Both the position numbers and the translations under genes were made by a program. From contig CAMWTP010000005.1 in assembly GCA_947177165.1 (NCBI GenBank), forward strand, positions 53,687 through 117,686: a DNA stretch of 64,000 bases, written 5' to 3'. This stretch comes from an uncultured Lachnospiraceae bacterium (GTDB lineage: Bacteria; Bacillota; Clostridia; Lachnospirales; Lachnospiraceae). Below the pieces are notes generated by a model. It did no database searches. It was not told where the DNA came from and was given only the letters and a program-made list of their open reading frames with translations. Every line of letters starts with the position of its first letter. The first letter of the stretch is position 1. Below are positions 16,854 through 26,148 of this stretch, in pieces.

Positions 16854-17785
16854 TATTTTTCCTCCCATAAACATTCCGGATACAGTCCAGCTTCCTTAAA
16901 TGCACGGATCGCCTTCACCACTCTTTCCTTGTCCTCTTTATAGGTAACACCATACCAGTTATCTGCAGAGCGAAGCACTTTGACATCCGCCTGGCCTTCC
17001 CGGATCATCTGATCGACCACAAACGGCAGAAAGTACTCGCACTTCAGCGGATTACTGCTCAAATTATCATCGAGAAATGATGGAAAGCGTTTTTCCAGTT
17101 CCTCTAAGATACTGGGTGTAAATCCCCACAGATTCATGGATACTACCGTATTCTCCGGCAAAGCGATCCAACTGTCCCCATCATCCTCTGTGTACTCTGC
17201 CTGATCCCCATGTTTTTCGATTCGCGTTCTCTCCGCGATCTCCTGCAACATACTGTTCTCATCCAACGCGCACACACCTCTGGCAACATGACCGTAATCC
17301 GTCAATGTTTTATACAGATCATATCCCACCATAGTATAATGGTACATGTCATCATCCGCCATATGAGAAAGCTGCTCAAAAATGACCTGAAACGCAGACT
17401 TGCCATAATAATCATCCGCATTGATCACAGCAAAGGGTGCATCCCCCAGTTCCCTTGCACAGCAGAGTACTGCATGACCTGTTCCCCATGGTTTCACTCT
17501 TTCGTCAGGGCAGCAATAACCTTCCGGCAGCCGATCCAGCTCCTGATATACATACGCAACTTCCACATGTTTTTCCATGCGCCTGCCAATATGTTCCTTA
17601 AATTCTTCCTCTATCCCCTTTTTAATGATGAATATTACTTTCTCAAACCCTGCCGCCACTGCGTCATATATGGAAAAATCAATGATCAGATTTCCATGCC
17701 CGTCAACCGGATCGATCTGTTTCAAACCTCCATAACGGCTTCCCATTCCTGCCGCCATAATCACAAGTACTGGTTTTTTTCCCAT
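16853..17785 (-). CDS. Sugar-phosphate nucleotidyltransferase
   Basis: A 310-residue NTP-transferase. The N-terminal signature LVIMAAGMGSRYGGLKQI binds nucleotide, a G-T-G-H-A-V-L segment follows, and INADDYYG supplies the metal-binding Asp. It would convert a sugar 1-phosphate plus NTP to a sugar nucleotide. Its stop overlaps the start of the NahK-like kinase, so kinase product to NDP-sugar is the likely route (UDP-GalNAc or UDP-GlcNAc). The ATG at 17785 has AGGGAAG upstream; the open frame to 17824 overlaps the sulfatase and is not preferred. Confidence 0.85.
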   Translation of the reverse strand: MGKKPVLVIMAAGMGSRYGGLKQIDPVDGHGNLIIDFSIYDAVAAGFEKVIFIIKKGIEEEFKEHIGRRMEKHVEVAYVYQELDRLPEGYCCPDERVKPWGTGHAVLCCARELGDAPFAVINADDYYGKSAFQVIFEQLSHMADDDMYHYTMVGYDLYKTLTDYGHVARGVCALDENSMLQEIAERTRIEKHGDQAEYTEDDGDSWIALPENTVVSMNLWGFTPSILEELEKRFPSFLDDNLSSNPLKCEYFLPFVVDQMIREGQADVKVLRSADNWYGVTYKEDKERVVKAIRAFKEAGLYPECLWEEK

Positions 17786-17810
17786 TATTCTTCCCTCTTT
17801 TCTCTGGCTG

Positions 17811-19211
17811 TCATTCCAGGCCATCCCGATCCTTCTCCCACAAAAACGGGTCTCCCAGCATAGCCAGGTACTCTTTTAACAGTTTCCTGAATTCCAAAAT
17901 TCTTGAATCCTGACAATTTCTCTCAATTACACGCGGTTGAAGCTGCCACGGATCCTTTTTATCATCATACAGATATTCTACCTGTTTATCCTCTGGCATA
18001 TATCCATTGGTTATCACATAAGTATTTTCCCGCGTCTTGATCCCGCGCCATCCATGAGCCTTATGCGTCTGTCCCAGTCTGGCAAAAGCAGAAACACTTT
18101 CAGGCATTCCCGGATAGGAGCATATAAACATATGTTCCATACCTGTCTCTTCCATACCCAGGACAGATGCGCTGTGGCTGGTTCCCTGACAAGTGTCTGG
18201 TACTGGCTGGCCTAATAATTCCAACAGCGTAGGCATATGATCCGGACTGGCAAAAAGAACCTGACTCTTTCCTGGCTTTATTCGATTTTTCTGCCGCATC
18301 AGCAAAGGGATATGGATCGCTTCCTCGTACCAGACATTTTTGCTCATAAGCCCATGGGAACCCAGCATCTCCCCATGGTCTGCCGAAAGCACCACCAGGG
18401 TATTCTCTTCCATTTCATTCTCCCTCAGATACGTCAGGATTCGTCCGAACTGTTCGTCGATCCCGTACACTGCGGCAAAATACTGTCTGGCTATCGTCTC
18501 CATCTCCTGTGTGCGTTTCTCGTCCGGCACATTAGGACGCCACGTTATCTCAAGATTCCGAAATCGCTCATAATAGCGTTCGGGCACCAGCTCATATGGA
18601 AGATGCGGAGGATTATAGGACACAAACAGAGCAAACAGATTTTCGCCATTTCTGTGTTTGTCCAGGTACTCCAGTGTCTTATCTGTCTCATATTCCGCTG
18701 ACCATTTTCCCGGGCATATCTGTGTTGGTGAATCTGTCCAATAATGGGGATTCAAATGATCATCACATGCTCCATATGACAGCCAGTACTCAAACCCCTG
18801 CCGCCTTTCTCCCGGCGGTGTATAGGCATCCCAGTTTACTGCCCCTGATTCCGGGTGGCATGTAAAGTTCTGTTCCGGTGCATCCAGATGCCACTTTCCG
18901 ATATATGCAGTCTCATATCCTGCATCCTGCAGTACATTTCCGATACAGATTTCCTGCGGTTTCAGCATCAGTTTTTCCTCCAGCCCCGTTTTGCAGTTGG
19001 TCCACAACCCGAGCGAAAAGGGATATTTGCCAGTCATCAGACTTCCCCTGTGTGGTGTACAAAGCGGAAATGTGCTGTATGCGTTCTCAAAACAGAGACT
19101 TTCCCTTGCAAAGTCATCCATATTGGGTGTGACAGCCTGATCTGCATGAACACATCCCATCGCATGATATCTCCACTGATCTGCAAAGATATATATTAAA
19201 TTTGTTCTCAT
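17811..19211 (-). CDS. Sulfatase, Cys-type
   Basis: A 466-residue sulfatase distinct from the one at 14138. The formylglycine motif is LCTPHRGSLMTG (Cys51). The metal-binding FADQWR sits near the N-terminus, with IGKWHLD and SADHGEMLGSHG further on. No signal peptide. The ATG at 19211 has AAAGGAGC six bases upstream. It lies in the importer operon directly downstream of GH88 and 25 bp before the nucleotidyltransferase. Two different sulfatases in one regulon suggest that two sulfate positions on the same disaccharide are removed. The maturase at 24918 would activate both. Confidence 0.88.
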   Translation of the reverse strand: MRTNLIYIFADQWRYHAMGCVHADQAVTPNMDDFARESLCFENAYSTFPLCTPHRGSLMTGKYPFSLGLWTNCKTGLEEKLMLKPQEICIGNVLQDAGYETAYIGKWHLDAPEQNFTCHPESGAVNWDAYTPPGERRQGFEYWLSYGACDDHLNPHYWTDSPTQICPGKWSAEYETDKTLEYLDKHRNGENLFALFVSYNPPHLPYELVPERYYERFRNLEITWRPNVPDEKRTQEMETIARQYFAAVYGIDEQFGRILTYLRENEMEENTLVVLSADHGEMLGSHGLMSKNVWYEEAIHIPLLMRQKNRIKPGKSQVLFASPDHMPTLLELLGQPVPDTCQGTSHSASVLGMEETGMEHMFICSYPGMPESVSAFARLGQTHKAHGWRGIKTRENTYVITNGYMPEDKQVEYLYDDKKDPWQLQPRVIERNCQDSRILEFRKLLKEYLAMLGDPFLWEKDRDGLE

Positions 19212-19294
19212 TGCAGCTCCTTTCCTAATCATAAGATCCTGACAGGCCTATTGACATCTGCGCCTTTAACTGCCTGATACATAATTCTGCTATT

Positions 19295-20473
19295 CTACCA
19301 ATACATCTCCCAATCTGTAAGGCTTCTGGTCAAAGCTTCCATATAGAAATAATCCCCCCATGTATTACACTCATCCACCCCGCGGTTCTTACAGGTATTT
19401 TCTTTGGAATCCCTCGCATATGTTCCGTGGAGCAGCAGACCATTGGACTGTTCCGGATCTGCATTGCCGCATGCCCGGATCAATGCATATAGCATCCTTT
19501 TTGCTGCACCTGTATATTTTTCCGCCTTCTCAGCATCCAGATATTTTGCCATTTCCAGCATTCCGCACACGGCGATGGCAGCCGCGGAAGAATCTCTGGG
19601 TTCCGCACTTCCGGTGTCAAAATCAAAGTCCCAATACGGGATCAGATCCTCCGGCAGATGTCGCAGAAAGAAGTCAGTCACCCTCTCAAATAACTGGATA
19701 TAAGATTCATCTTTCAGATAGTGGTAACTCAGTGCTATGCCATATATTCCCCAAGCCTGACCTCTGGCCCATGCAGAATCGTTCCGGTTCCCCTGATGTG
19801 TCACACCATGAGACGGTTTCCCTGTCTCCATATCAATAAAGTATGTATGATAGGTGGAATCATCCTCTCTCAGAATACATTTCATCGCAGTTCTGATATG
19901 ATTCTCAGCCATATGCGCATACTGCCCGTCCCCAGTTGTTTCACTGGCCCAGTACAAAAGCGGAAGGTTCAGCAGACAGTCAATGATCAGTCTGTACTCT
20001 GCGGCTTCCCCCACACTTCCCCACGCCTGGAGAAATTTCCCTTTTTCCCGGTAGCGTCCTGCCAGATGGTCTGCAGCCATCAGTGCAGCCTTCCTGGCTT
20101 TCTCGTTTCCTGTCAGTTTATGTGCAGCCACACAGGAGAGGCTGAACAAAAAACCCATATCATGATGATTCACATCGATCTTATTCTCTATCCTGTGAAA
20201 AAAACTGTCCACCTGCACACTCGCAGCTTTCCGAAACATATCATCTTTCGTATACTCATAGGCCAGCCAGAGAACTCCCGTCCAGAAGCCTGTTGTCCAC
20301 TCCACATTTTCTGTCGCTTCATAAAAACCATGAAAACTGTTGGACGACGGAAAATGATCCGTAAATACCGGCAGATCCGCCCTGACAATCCCAATAGCAG
20401 TTTCCATAGCTTCTCTGACCAGCGCTTCATCCGCGGCTGGATACTTCATAAGTGTATCAAAAGTCTGAGCCAT
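19295..20473 (-). CDS. GH88 unsaturated glucuronyl hydrolase
   Basis: A 392-residue alpha/alpha-barrel hydrolase that adds water to the double bond of 4,5-unsaturated uronic acid, releasing it from chondroitin-, hyaluronan- or heparin-type disaccharides. The key acids are visible: Asp105 in VNHHDMGF and Asp165 in IIDCLLNLPLLYW. A-W-A-R-G-Q-A-W lies in the substrate groove, and the C-terminal TWGDYFYMEAL helix is typical. Cytosolic. In the importer operon between the epimerase and the sulfatase. It shares fold and motifs with the gene at 49057 but is clearly divergent from it. Confidence 0.9.
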   Translation of the reverse strand: MAQTFDTLMKYPAADEALVREAMETAIGIVRADLPVFTDHFPSSNSFHGFYEATENVEWTTGFWTGVLWLAYEYTKDDMFRKAASVQVDSFFHRIENKIDVNHHDMGFLFSLSCVAAHKLTGNEKARKAALMAADHLAGRYREKGKFLQAWGSVGEAAEYRLIIDCLLNLPLLYWASETTGDGQYAHMAENHIRTAMKCILREDDSTYHTYFIDMETGKPSHGVTHQGNRNDSAWARGQAWGIYGIALSYHYLKDESYIQLFERVTDFFLRHLPEDLIPYWDFDFDTGSAEPRDSSAAAIAVCGMLEMAKYLDAEKAEKYTGAAKRMLYALIRACGNADPEQSNGLLLHGTYARDSKENTCKNRGVDECNTWGDYFYMEALTRSLTDWEMYW

Positions 20474-20510
20474 AAATTTTTATTCCTCCTAATATTGTCC
20501 GAAAAATACT

Positions 20511-21395
20511 CTAAACCATGATTGTATACTCCGCATAAAACACATCAGACGGTGCAAGCTTATTTCCATATTCGCGCTCAGACAGATCCCCCGTGAAGTT
20601 CTCTCTGTCACCTCTGCCATACCATGGTTCAATGCATATGAACGGCGCGTTTTTCTTTGCCGGCGACCACAGTGCAAAGAGCGGAGCATCAAAGCTGACT
20701 GTCAGATAGGGCTGCCCGCTGTCATTGCAGAGTGACACTTTATGCGCCTGGTCATGCTCTATCACCAGTGCATCCTCGTCAAACAGATCCGCGGTAATAT
20801 CCATCATTCCATCCCGCAGGACAAACGCTCTCGTCCGCGTTGAGAACAGGCTGCCTTTCCCTACAACACTGGAGATTATTTTATCCTCGATGTCAAATAA
20901 CACTTTGCACTTTGTCTGCACATCTTTACTGTTGGCCGGATACAGAAACGCCGGATGCCCGCCGATGCTGAAATACATCTCCCGGCTATCATGGTTTGTC
21001 ACCTTCCACGAAACGATAAGTTTATTATCATTGTGTTTGTCAAACCGATACCCAAGCACCAGTTCAAAATCAAAAGGATACTTTAACTTTGTCTCCTGAT
21101 CCGCCCTCAGCAAGAAACTCAGTTCATTTTCAGTCTGCCGCAAAAGGTCAAATTCCATATCCTTCGCAAACCCGTGTTTCGGCATCGGATACTCTTTGCC
21201 ATCATATCGATAGCTGCCATTATTAAGACTCCCCACAAACGGGAAAAGCACCGGTGATGTCCGTTCCCAGTATCCGGGGTTCGCATCCCACATATATTCT
21301 GTACCACCATTTATCTTTTTGAGTGATTTTAACTCTGCGCCAACCGAGTCCACACAGACGCTGAGCTGTAAATTGTTTAAACGGTACATTGCCAT
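20511..21395 (-). CDS. Aldose 1-epimerase (LacX-like)
   Basis: A roughly 295-residue galactose-mutarotase-fold protein. GYWERTSPVLFPFVGSLNNG contains an F-P-x-x-G pocket, and FSIGGHPAF supplies the catalytic-type His. It would equilibrate sugar anomers before the anomeric kinase acts. The start is placed at ATG 21395 (MAMYRL), with AAAGGGA upstream; the open frame back to 21461 overlaps the permease gene. Between the permeases and GH88 in the operon. Confidence 0.8.
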   Translation of the reverse strand: MAMYRLNNLQLSVCVDSVGAELKSLKKINGGTEYMWDANPGYWERTSPVLFPFVGSLNNGSYRYDGKEYPMPKHGFAKDMEFDLLRQTENELSFLLRADQETKLKYPFDFELVLGYRFDKHNDNKLIVSWKVTNHDSREMYFSIGGHPAFLYPANSKDVQTKCKVLFDIEDKIISSVVGKGSLFSTRTRAFVLRDGMMDITADLFDEDALVIEHDQAHKVSLCNDSGQPYLTVSFDAPLFALWSPAKKNAPFICIEPWYGRGDRENFTGDLSEREYGNKLAPSDVFYAEYTIMV

Positions 21396-21423
21396 ACGCT
21401 GTTTTTCCCTTTCCTTTTTCCTT

Positions 21424-22251
21424 CTATCCCTTGATGCCGCTGGCAGCCACGCCTTCCACAAAGAACCGCTGGCAGCTTAAAAATACGATCACAATCGGAA
21501 TAAGGGAACATACAGAAGCCGCCATGATCCATGCGTAATCTGCCCCGTACTGCGAGATAAACATACGTATGCCAAGCTGTACCGTCTTAAGCTCTTTCGT
21601 TTTCAGGTAGATCAGTGGTCCCATAAAATCATTCCACACATTTGTGAATGTGAAGATGATCAGCGTAGCCATAGCCGGCTTTCCCAGCGGAAACACAATC
21701 TTGGCAAAAATACCAATCTCACTCAGCCCGTCAATTCTTGCCGCTTCACACAGCTCATCCGGGATACTGATATAAAACTGCCTCATCAGAAATACGCCGA
21801 ATGCGGAAAATGCCTGCATCAGTATCAAACCGATATGTGTATCATTCAACCCCATCTTGGAGACAAGAATAAACTGAGGAACCATATACACCTGCCACGG
21901 AACTGCTATCGTCGTAACATACATAAGAAATATGAGATCTCTTCCCACAAATTTGCATTTCGTAAATCCATATGCAGCAAAACAACTCGTACACAGTTGG
22001 ACCGTCGTGGTGATCAATGTCAATTTGGCAGTGTTCTTAAAGAATGTAACCAGCGGAAGTTTATCCCATATGACCTTGTAGTTTTCCGGGTGCATGGTTT
22101 CCGGCCACCATCTCATTGGCACGGAAAACACATCTTTATTTAACTTCAGGGATGAGATCACCATCCAGTAAAACGGAACCAGCATCGCCACTGACAGACA
22201 GATCAAAAGAATGTACAGGATTATTTTTATTACTTTTCTCTTTGCATACAT
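21424..22251 (-). CDS. Carbohydrate ABC transporter permease (MalG-like)
   Basis: A roughly 275-residue, six-helix inner-membrane permease. The EAA loop, which docks the ATPase, reads ELCEAARIDGLSEIGIF with downstream FPLGKP. It ends in the V-A-A-S-G-I-K-G tail typical of the CUT1 family. The ATG at 22251 has AGGAGGG upstream. Pairs with the permease at 22263 and the binding protein at 23210. No ATPase gene is in the window, so a shared MsmX-like ATPase elsewhere is presumed. Confidence 0.9.
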   Translation of the reverse strand: MYAKRKVIKIILYILLICLSVAMLVPFYWMVISSLKLNKDVFSVPMRWWPETMHPENYKVIWDKLPLVTFFKNTAKLTLITTTVQLCTSCFAAYGFTKCKFVGRDLIFLMYVTTIAVPWQVYMVPQFILVSKMGLNDTHIGLILMQAFSAFGVFLMRQFYISIPDELCEAARIDGLSEIGIFAKIVFPLGKPAMATLIIFTFTNVWNDFMGPLIYLKTKELKTVQLGIRMFISQYGADYAWIMAASVCSLIPIVIVFLSCQRFFVEGVAASGIKG

Positions 22252-22262
22252 CCCAATCCCTC

Positions 22263-23180
22263 CTATAAGTCTTTGAACCACTTCTTCTCTCCACTGAACT
22301 GGATCAAAGTGATAACCAAAACAATTGCAAACAGAACGATTGCGCCCGCACTGGCAGGACCAAATTCCCAACTGGTAAACGCTTTTTCATAAATATAATT
22401 GACAAGTGTTTTGGTTGCGTTTCCAGGACCTCCTCCTGTCATGACATACACCAGGTCAAATACCTTGAAACACTGGATCGTCAGCATGATCATCACGAAA
22501 AATGTGGTCGGTGTCAGCATAGGCACTGTAATATGCCACAGCTTCTGCCACCCATTTGCGCCATCGATACTTGCCGCCTCATACAGTGAGCTGGATATTC
22601 CCTGCAGCGCCGCCAGATACACGATCATATAGTAACCCATATATTTCCATACACTTACAATGGAGACTGCTACCATAGCCCAGTCTTTGTCCACCACCCA
22701 TCTGGGAGGATCTTTGATGCCGATAAATTTAAGAATCTCATTGACAGGTCCATAATCTGGCTGAAACAGCATATTCCATACTGCACCTACCGCGACGATG
22801 GAAGCTATATAGGGAAAATAAAATGCAGTTCTGAAGATTGCCACCCCTTTTAATTTGTTGTTTAAAAGCACTGCAAGCAAAAGGGCTAATATCAGGGTTG
22901 GTATAACTGTCATCAATGCATAGCTGATCGTATGTACCAATGTCCCCCTGAAAACCCTGTCCCCAAAAATTTCTGCAAAATTTGCAAGTCCAACAAACTG
23001 CATTGGTCTCTTCGATCCATCCCAGCTCATGACGCTCAATACAAAGGAAAAAATAACTGGTATAAATACAAATATGGTATAACCAATTAAATTGGGAAGG
23101 ATAAAGGCATACCCTGTCATATTGTTCCGGATCTTTCTTTTTTGTCCGGAAGTCAGAAAACCTGTTTTTCCATTGCTCAT
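22263..23180 (-). CDS. Sugar ABC transporter permease (MalF-like)
   Basis: A roughly 305-residue, six-helix permease of the CUT1 family. The first helix is YAFILPNLIGYTIFVFIPVI, and the EAA loop contains LYEAASIDGANGWQKLWHIT. A C-terminal TGGGPGNATKTLV segment is typical. The ATG at 23180 is seven bases after GGAGG. It is 11 bp upstream of the second permease, implying coupled translation. Confidence 0.9.
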   Translation of the reverse strand: MSNGKTGFLTSGQKRKIRNNMTGYAFILPNLIGYTIFVFIPVIFSFVLSVMSWDGSKRPMQFVGLANFAEIFGDRVFRGTLVHTISYALMTVIPTLILALLLAVLLNNKLKGVAIFRTAFYFPYIASIVAVGAVWNMLFQPDYGPVNEILKFIGIKDPPRWVVDKDWAMVAVSIVSVWKYMGYYMIVYLAALQGISSSLYEAASIDGANGWQKLWHITVPMLTPTTFFVMIMLTIQCFKVFDLVYVMTGGGPGNATKTLVNYIYEKAFTSWEFGPASAGAIVLFAIVLVITLIQFSGEKKWFKDL

Positions 23181-23209
23181 ATGCACATCCTCCATGGATA
23201 AGGGCTGGT

Positions 23210-24580
23210 TTACCAGCCCTTAATCTCTGCAACTCTTTCTGTCAGTTCTGCGATTCCCTCATCCACACTGTATGAGTGGATCATGATCATCTCATGTGTT
23301 TCATTTAATACAGTACGTATCTCTTCAATCTGAGGATCTAATGGGCGGTCAAAGGAATAATGGATATAATTCAGTGCCTCAATGTTGCTCTCCCCTTCCG
23401 GAAAACGTTCAGCGGACGCGATCGTCTGGAAAGCGGCATCCGAAGGAATCCCCGTGAACACGCCCTGTTTCGCCAGGATCTCTGCTGCTTCCTCGGAAGA
23501 TGCAAATTTCACAAAATCCCACGCTAAATCCGCCTGGTCCGTATAAGCGCTGATTGCGATCGGCGTCAACGCACCTACGGTATAACCTGCCTCTGTGTCC
23601 TCGGGATGCGGAATTGTTGCGATGCCCCAGTTAAAATCGGTTTCTCCCTCTTCCTGCGACTGCATCATAGTAGCGATAAACCATGTGCCCATCGGCATCA
23701 TCGCACACTGCTGGTTCTTAAACACCGATGAATAATGAATATTTGCTGTCTTTAACGTAGAGTAATCCTGAATGTAACCGTTATCCTGAAGTGCAAGGCC
23801 TTCCTCATACCAAGACTTCATAAAGCTGTAATCCTTTTCCACGACCGTATGTTTTCCGTCCTGCACCGCCCAGTTTGTCACCAATGCCTGCCATGTGTGA
23901 TTATGCGAACCATATACTTTGCTGCTTCCCTCGCCGCTCGTCATTTTGGCAGCTAATTCATAGTATTCCTTCCATGTCATGTCATTAGAAGGATACTCCA
24001 CCCCGGCTGCATCAAACAGATCTTTGTTATAGTAAAGAACATACCAGTCATTTCTGTAGGGAAGCGCATATGCTTTGTCATTGTACATTAACTGTTCTGC
24101 CGCTCCCTTGTAGATGGACAGATCAAGATTGTCCCGCGCAATAAAATCATCGATAGGCAGAAGCTGTTCCTTATCCGCCATTTGAAGCATGGACCCCATA
24201 TCCTTAACCCATATCACGTCCGGATCTGGCTGTGCCGCAGAAAGGCTGATTCCCAGAGAATTGTTATACTCGTCCGCTGATGTATCAATGATCTTAATCT
24301 TCACATTGGGATTATTCTCCTCATATGCATCAATGATCGCCTGAAATTGCGGACTGGACTCATTATCCCAGGTCGTCACGGACAATTCCTGTATTCCGGC
24401 ATTACTGTCTGAAGATGTATCTCCTCCTGCTGAAGATGTCTGCTCTGATCCCGACGCAGATGTCTGTTTTGAGTCCTGCTGGCTCTGCTGATCTTGTGAA
24501 GAATTGTTTCCGCAGGCTGTCAGCACACCGCACGCCATAACTCCCACCATCAGCGATGCAACGAATTGTCTTTTTTTCAT
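23210..24580 (-). CDS. Sugar-binding lipoprotein of an ABC importer
   Basis: A 456-residue extracellular solute-binding protein (family 1). It has a lipoprotein signal peptide with lipobox LTAC (Cys22) followed by a Ser/Gln-rich linker. The mature part starts with ELSVTTWDNESSPQFQAIID and has periplasmic-binding-protein features such as ALPYRNDWYVLYYNKDLF. First gene of the operon with permeases, epimerase, GH88, sulfatase, nucleotidyltransferase and kinase; a sulfated unsaturated disaccharide is the inferred ligand. Strong AAAGGAGGAA ribosome site. Confidence 0.9.
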   Translation of the reverse strand: MKKRQFVASLMVGVMACGVLTACGNNSSQDQQSQQDSKQTSASGSEQTSSAGGDTSSDSNAGIQELSVTTWDNESSPQFQAIIDAYEENNPNVKIKIIDTSADEYNNSLGISLSAAQPDPDVIWVKDMGSMLQMADKEQLLPIDDFIARDNLDLSIYKGAAEQLMYNDKAYALPYRNDWYVLYYNKDLFDAAGVEYPSNDMTWKEYYELAAKMTSGEGSSKVYGSHNHTWQALVTNWAVQDGKHTVVEKDYSFMKSWYEEGLALQDNGYIQDYSTLKTANIHYSSVFKNQQCAMMPMGTWFIATMMQSQEEGETDFNWGIATIPHPEDTEAGYTVGALTPIAISAYTDQADLAWDFVKFASSEEAAEILAKQGVFTGIPSDAAFQTIASAERFPEGESNIEALNYIHYSFDRPLDPQIEEIRTVLNETHEMIMIHSYSVDEGIAELTERVAEIKGW

Positions 24581-24697
24581 GATATCTTCCTCCTTTATCG
24601 AATTATTTCAACAATTTGTTATAATTAATTTAGCAAAAATCCCTCATCTTTTGAATCTACTATTTTCTAATTTGGATTTCCTTTTTTTCGAATTTTT

Positions 24698-24745
24698 ATT
24701 ATAGAAATTTTTTAGATATACTTTTTTCATAATCTGTTACTTTTT
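24698..24745 (-). promoter_or_regulatory. Importer operon promoter with copy 2 of the 29-bp motif
   Basis: A TATAAT -10 (24698-24703, minus strand) lacks a consensus -35. Instead, the 29-bp motif at 24717-24745 (27/29 identical to 10541-10569) covers the -35 position, as expected for an activator-dependent promoter. About 118 nt of leader precede the binding-protein gene. Likely controlled by the response regulator at 12473. The surrounding gap 24581-24917 has no other gene. Confidence 0.65.
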
Positions 24746-24856
24746 TCATTTATTGCGGACTCAGAAATCGAGCAGACGAAGACTTTTCCCTACCCGCGAG
24801 CCGCTCCCCGTCAGCTTCGGCTGACATACTTCCTTTGGATGCACGTGCGCACAAAA

Positions 24857-24880
24857 AATCCCGGCTAATCAGCCGGGATT
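24857..24880 (-). terminator. Intrinsic terminator after the sulfatase maturase
   Basis: A 10-bp perfect stem (AATCCCGGCT / AGCCGGGATT) with a 4-nt loop, followed on the minus strand by a T-rich run. It lies 37 bp after the maturase stop and insulates the importer operon promoter. Confidence 0.85.
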
Positions 24881-24917
24881 GGGTAATGCTATCATTTTAA
24901 TTTGATATGAACTGTTC

Positions 24918-26033
24918 CTAAACTCTTTGCAGGCAAAACGCGATCTCCTTCATGCGGGGAAGACAGGCTTCGAAAAACATTTTGTAAGATTCACAGAAAT
25001 AATTTTCTCCGCATTCTGTTCCCGGCTGTTCCCGGTGCCTGCGGCATCCTCCGCGGCAGATCGTAAAGTAGGGGCAACTTCTGCATTTGTCTGTATGGTT
25101 TATCGAATTTTCGACGAACATGAGCTCTTTTCTCCTCTGCTCAATCACCTGAAAACTGTCTGTCCTCAAATTTCCAAGACAATAACCGTCCAGTACATAA
25201 AAGTCACAGGGATACACACTTCCATCCGCCTCCACAACATTCTGAAAGCTGCATATCCCCCTCTGTTCACAGGATTCTGGCAGATGTCCCATAAGGATTC
25301 CGATATAATTTTCAAACTGCCGGATAAACGGCTGCTTCCCCTGTCTCAGATCCAAATCCCACAGTTCAAACAGATCGATCAAAAACCTTCCATACATTTG
25401 AGGAGTCAGGGAATATTCCTGGCGTCCCTGAACCTCCTGAATCGGATCCAAACATGCAATATATTGCTGCCAGAAAAATCCCAGTTTCTTATATTTCTCG
25501 TATATCTTCCGTATCTTAGGCGCTGTTTTCCCATTTACCACTGTCAGAATATTGAAATCAACCCCCGCCTGCTTTAAGCCTTCGGCCTTGTCCAATATAT
25601 GAAAGTATGTATCATGTCCGTTTGTATCCTTTCGATATGCATCATGCGTTGCCTTTATCCCATCAATGGACAAACCGATCAGAAAATGATTTTGGGCAAA
25701 AAAAGAATACCATCTGTCATCCAACGCATATCCGTTGGTCTGAAGCGCATGCGAAACCTTTATCTTTTTCGTATTATACTTTTCCTCCAGCTGGATGCAC
25801 TGTCTGTAAAATTCCAGCCCTGCCAGCGTCGGCTCGCCTCCCTGAAACGCAATCGTACACTGTTCCTCCGCAAAATGAAAAATCTCCTGTATGACGTGCT
25901 CCAGCGTTTCGGCACTCATAATCCCATAGGATGCCTGATTCCGCTTTGACATCTCGTCTGCATAAAAGCAGTACTTGCATCTCATATTACACAGTCCTGA
26001 GGCCGGTTTTATCATTACGTGAATCTGCGGCAT
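24918..26033 (-). CDS. Anaerobic sulfatase-maturating enzyme (radical SAM, SPASM domain)
   Basis: A 371-residue radical SAM enzyme that oxidises the active-site Cys of sulfatases to formylglycine. The SAM cluster motif is CNMRCKYC (near residue 15), followed by FQGGEPTL. The SPASM region has C-S-F-Q-N-V-V-E-A-D-G-S-V-Y-P-C-D and CRSCPYFTICRGGCRRHRE for two auxiliary clusters. The ATG at 26033 follows AAGGAGG. It serves the two Cys-type sulfatases at 14138 and 17811. About 115 bp separate it from the GH31 stop, with a weak possible promoter. Confidence 0.92.
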   Translation of the reverse strand: MPQIHVMIKPASGLCNMRCKYCFYADEMSKRNQASYGIMSAETLEHVIQEIFHFAEEQCTIAFQGGEPTLAGLEFYRQCIQLEEKYNTKKIKVSHALQTNGYALDDRWYSFFAQNHFLIGLSIDGIKATHDAYRKDTNGHDTYFHILDKAEGLKQAGVDFNILTVVNGKTAPKIRKIYEKYKKLGFFWQQYIACLDPIQEVQGRQEYSLTPQMYGRFLIDLFELWDLDLRQGKQPFIRQFENYIGILMGHLPESCEQRGICSFQNVVEADGSVYPCDFYVLDGYCLGNLRTDSFQVIEQRRKELMFVENSINHTDKCRSCPYFTICRGGCRRHREQPGTECGENYFCESYKMFFEACLPRMKEIAFCLQRV

Positions 26034-26148
26034 TATGTGTTCCTCCTTCAATAAGAGTGATTTTACTTAGTCCTTATTGTAAGGATAGCACATATGTTGC
26101 AGATTTACCATATTTTATTTGCCGGAGTGTGTTCAATCTTTAGGGTTC

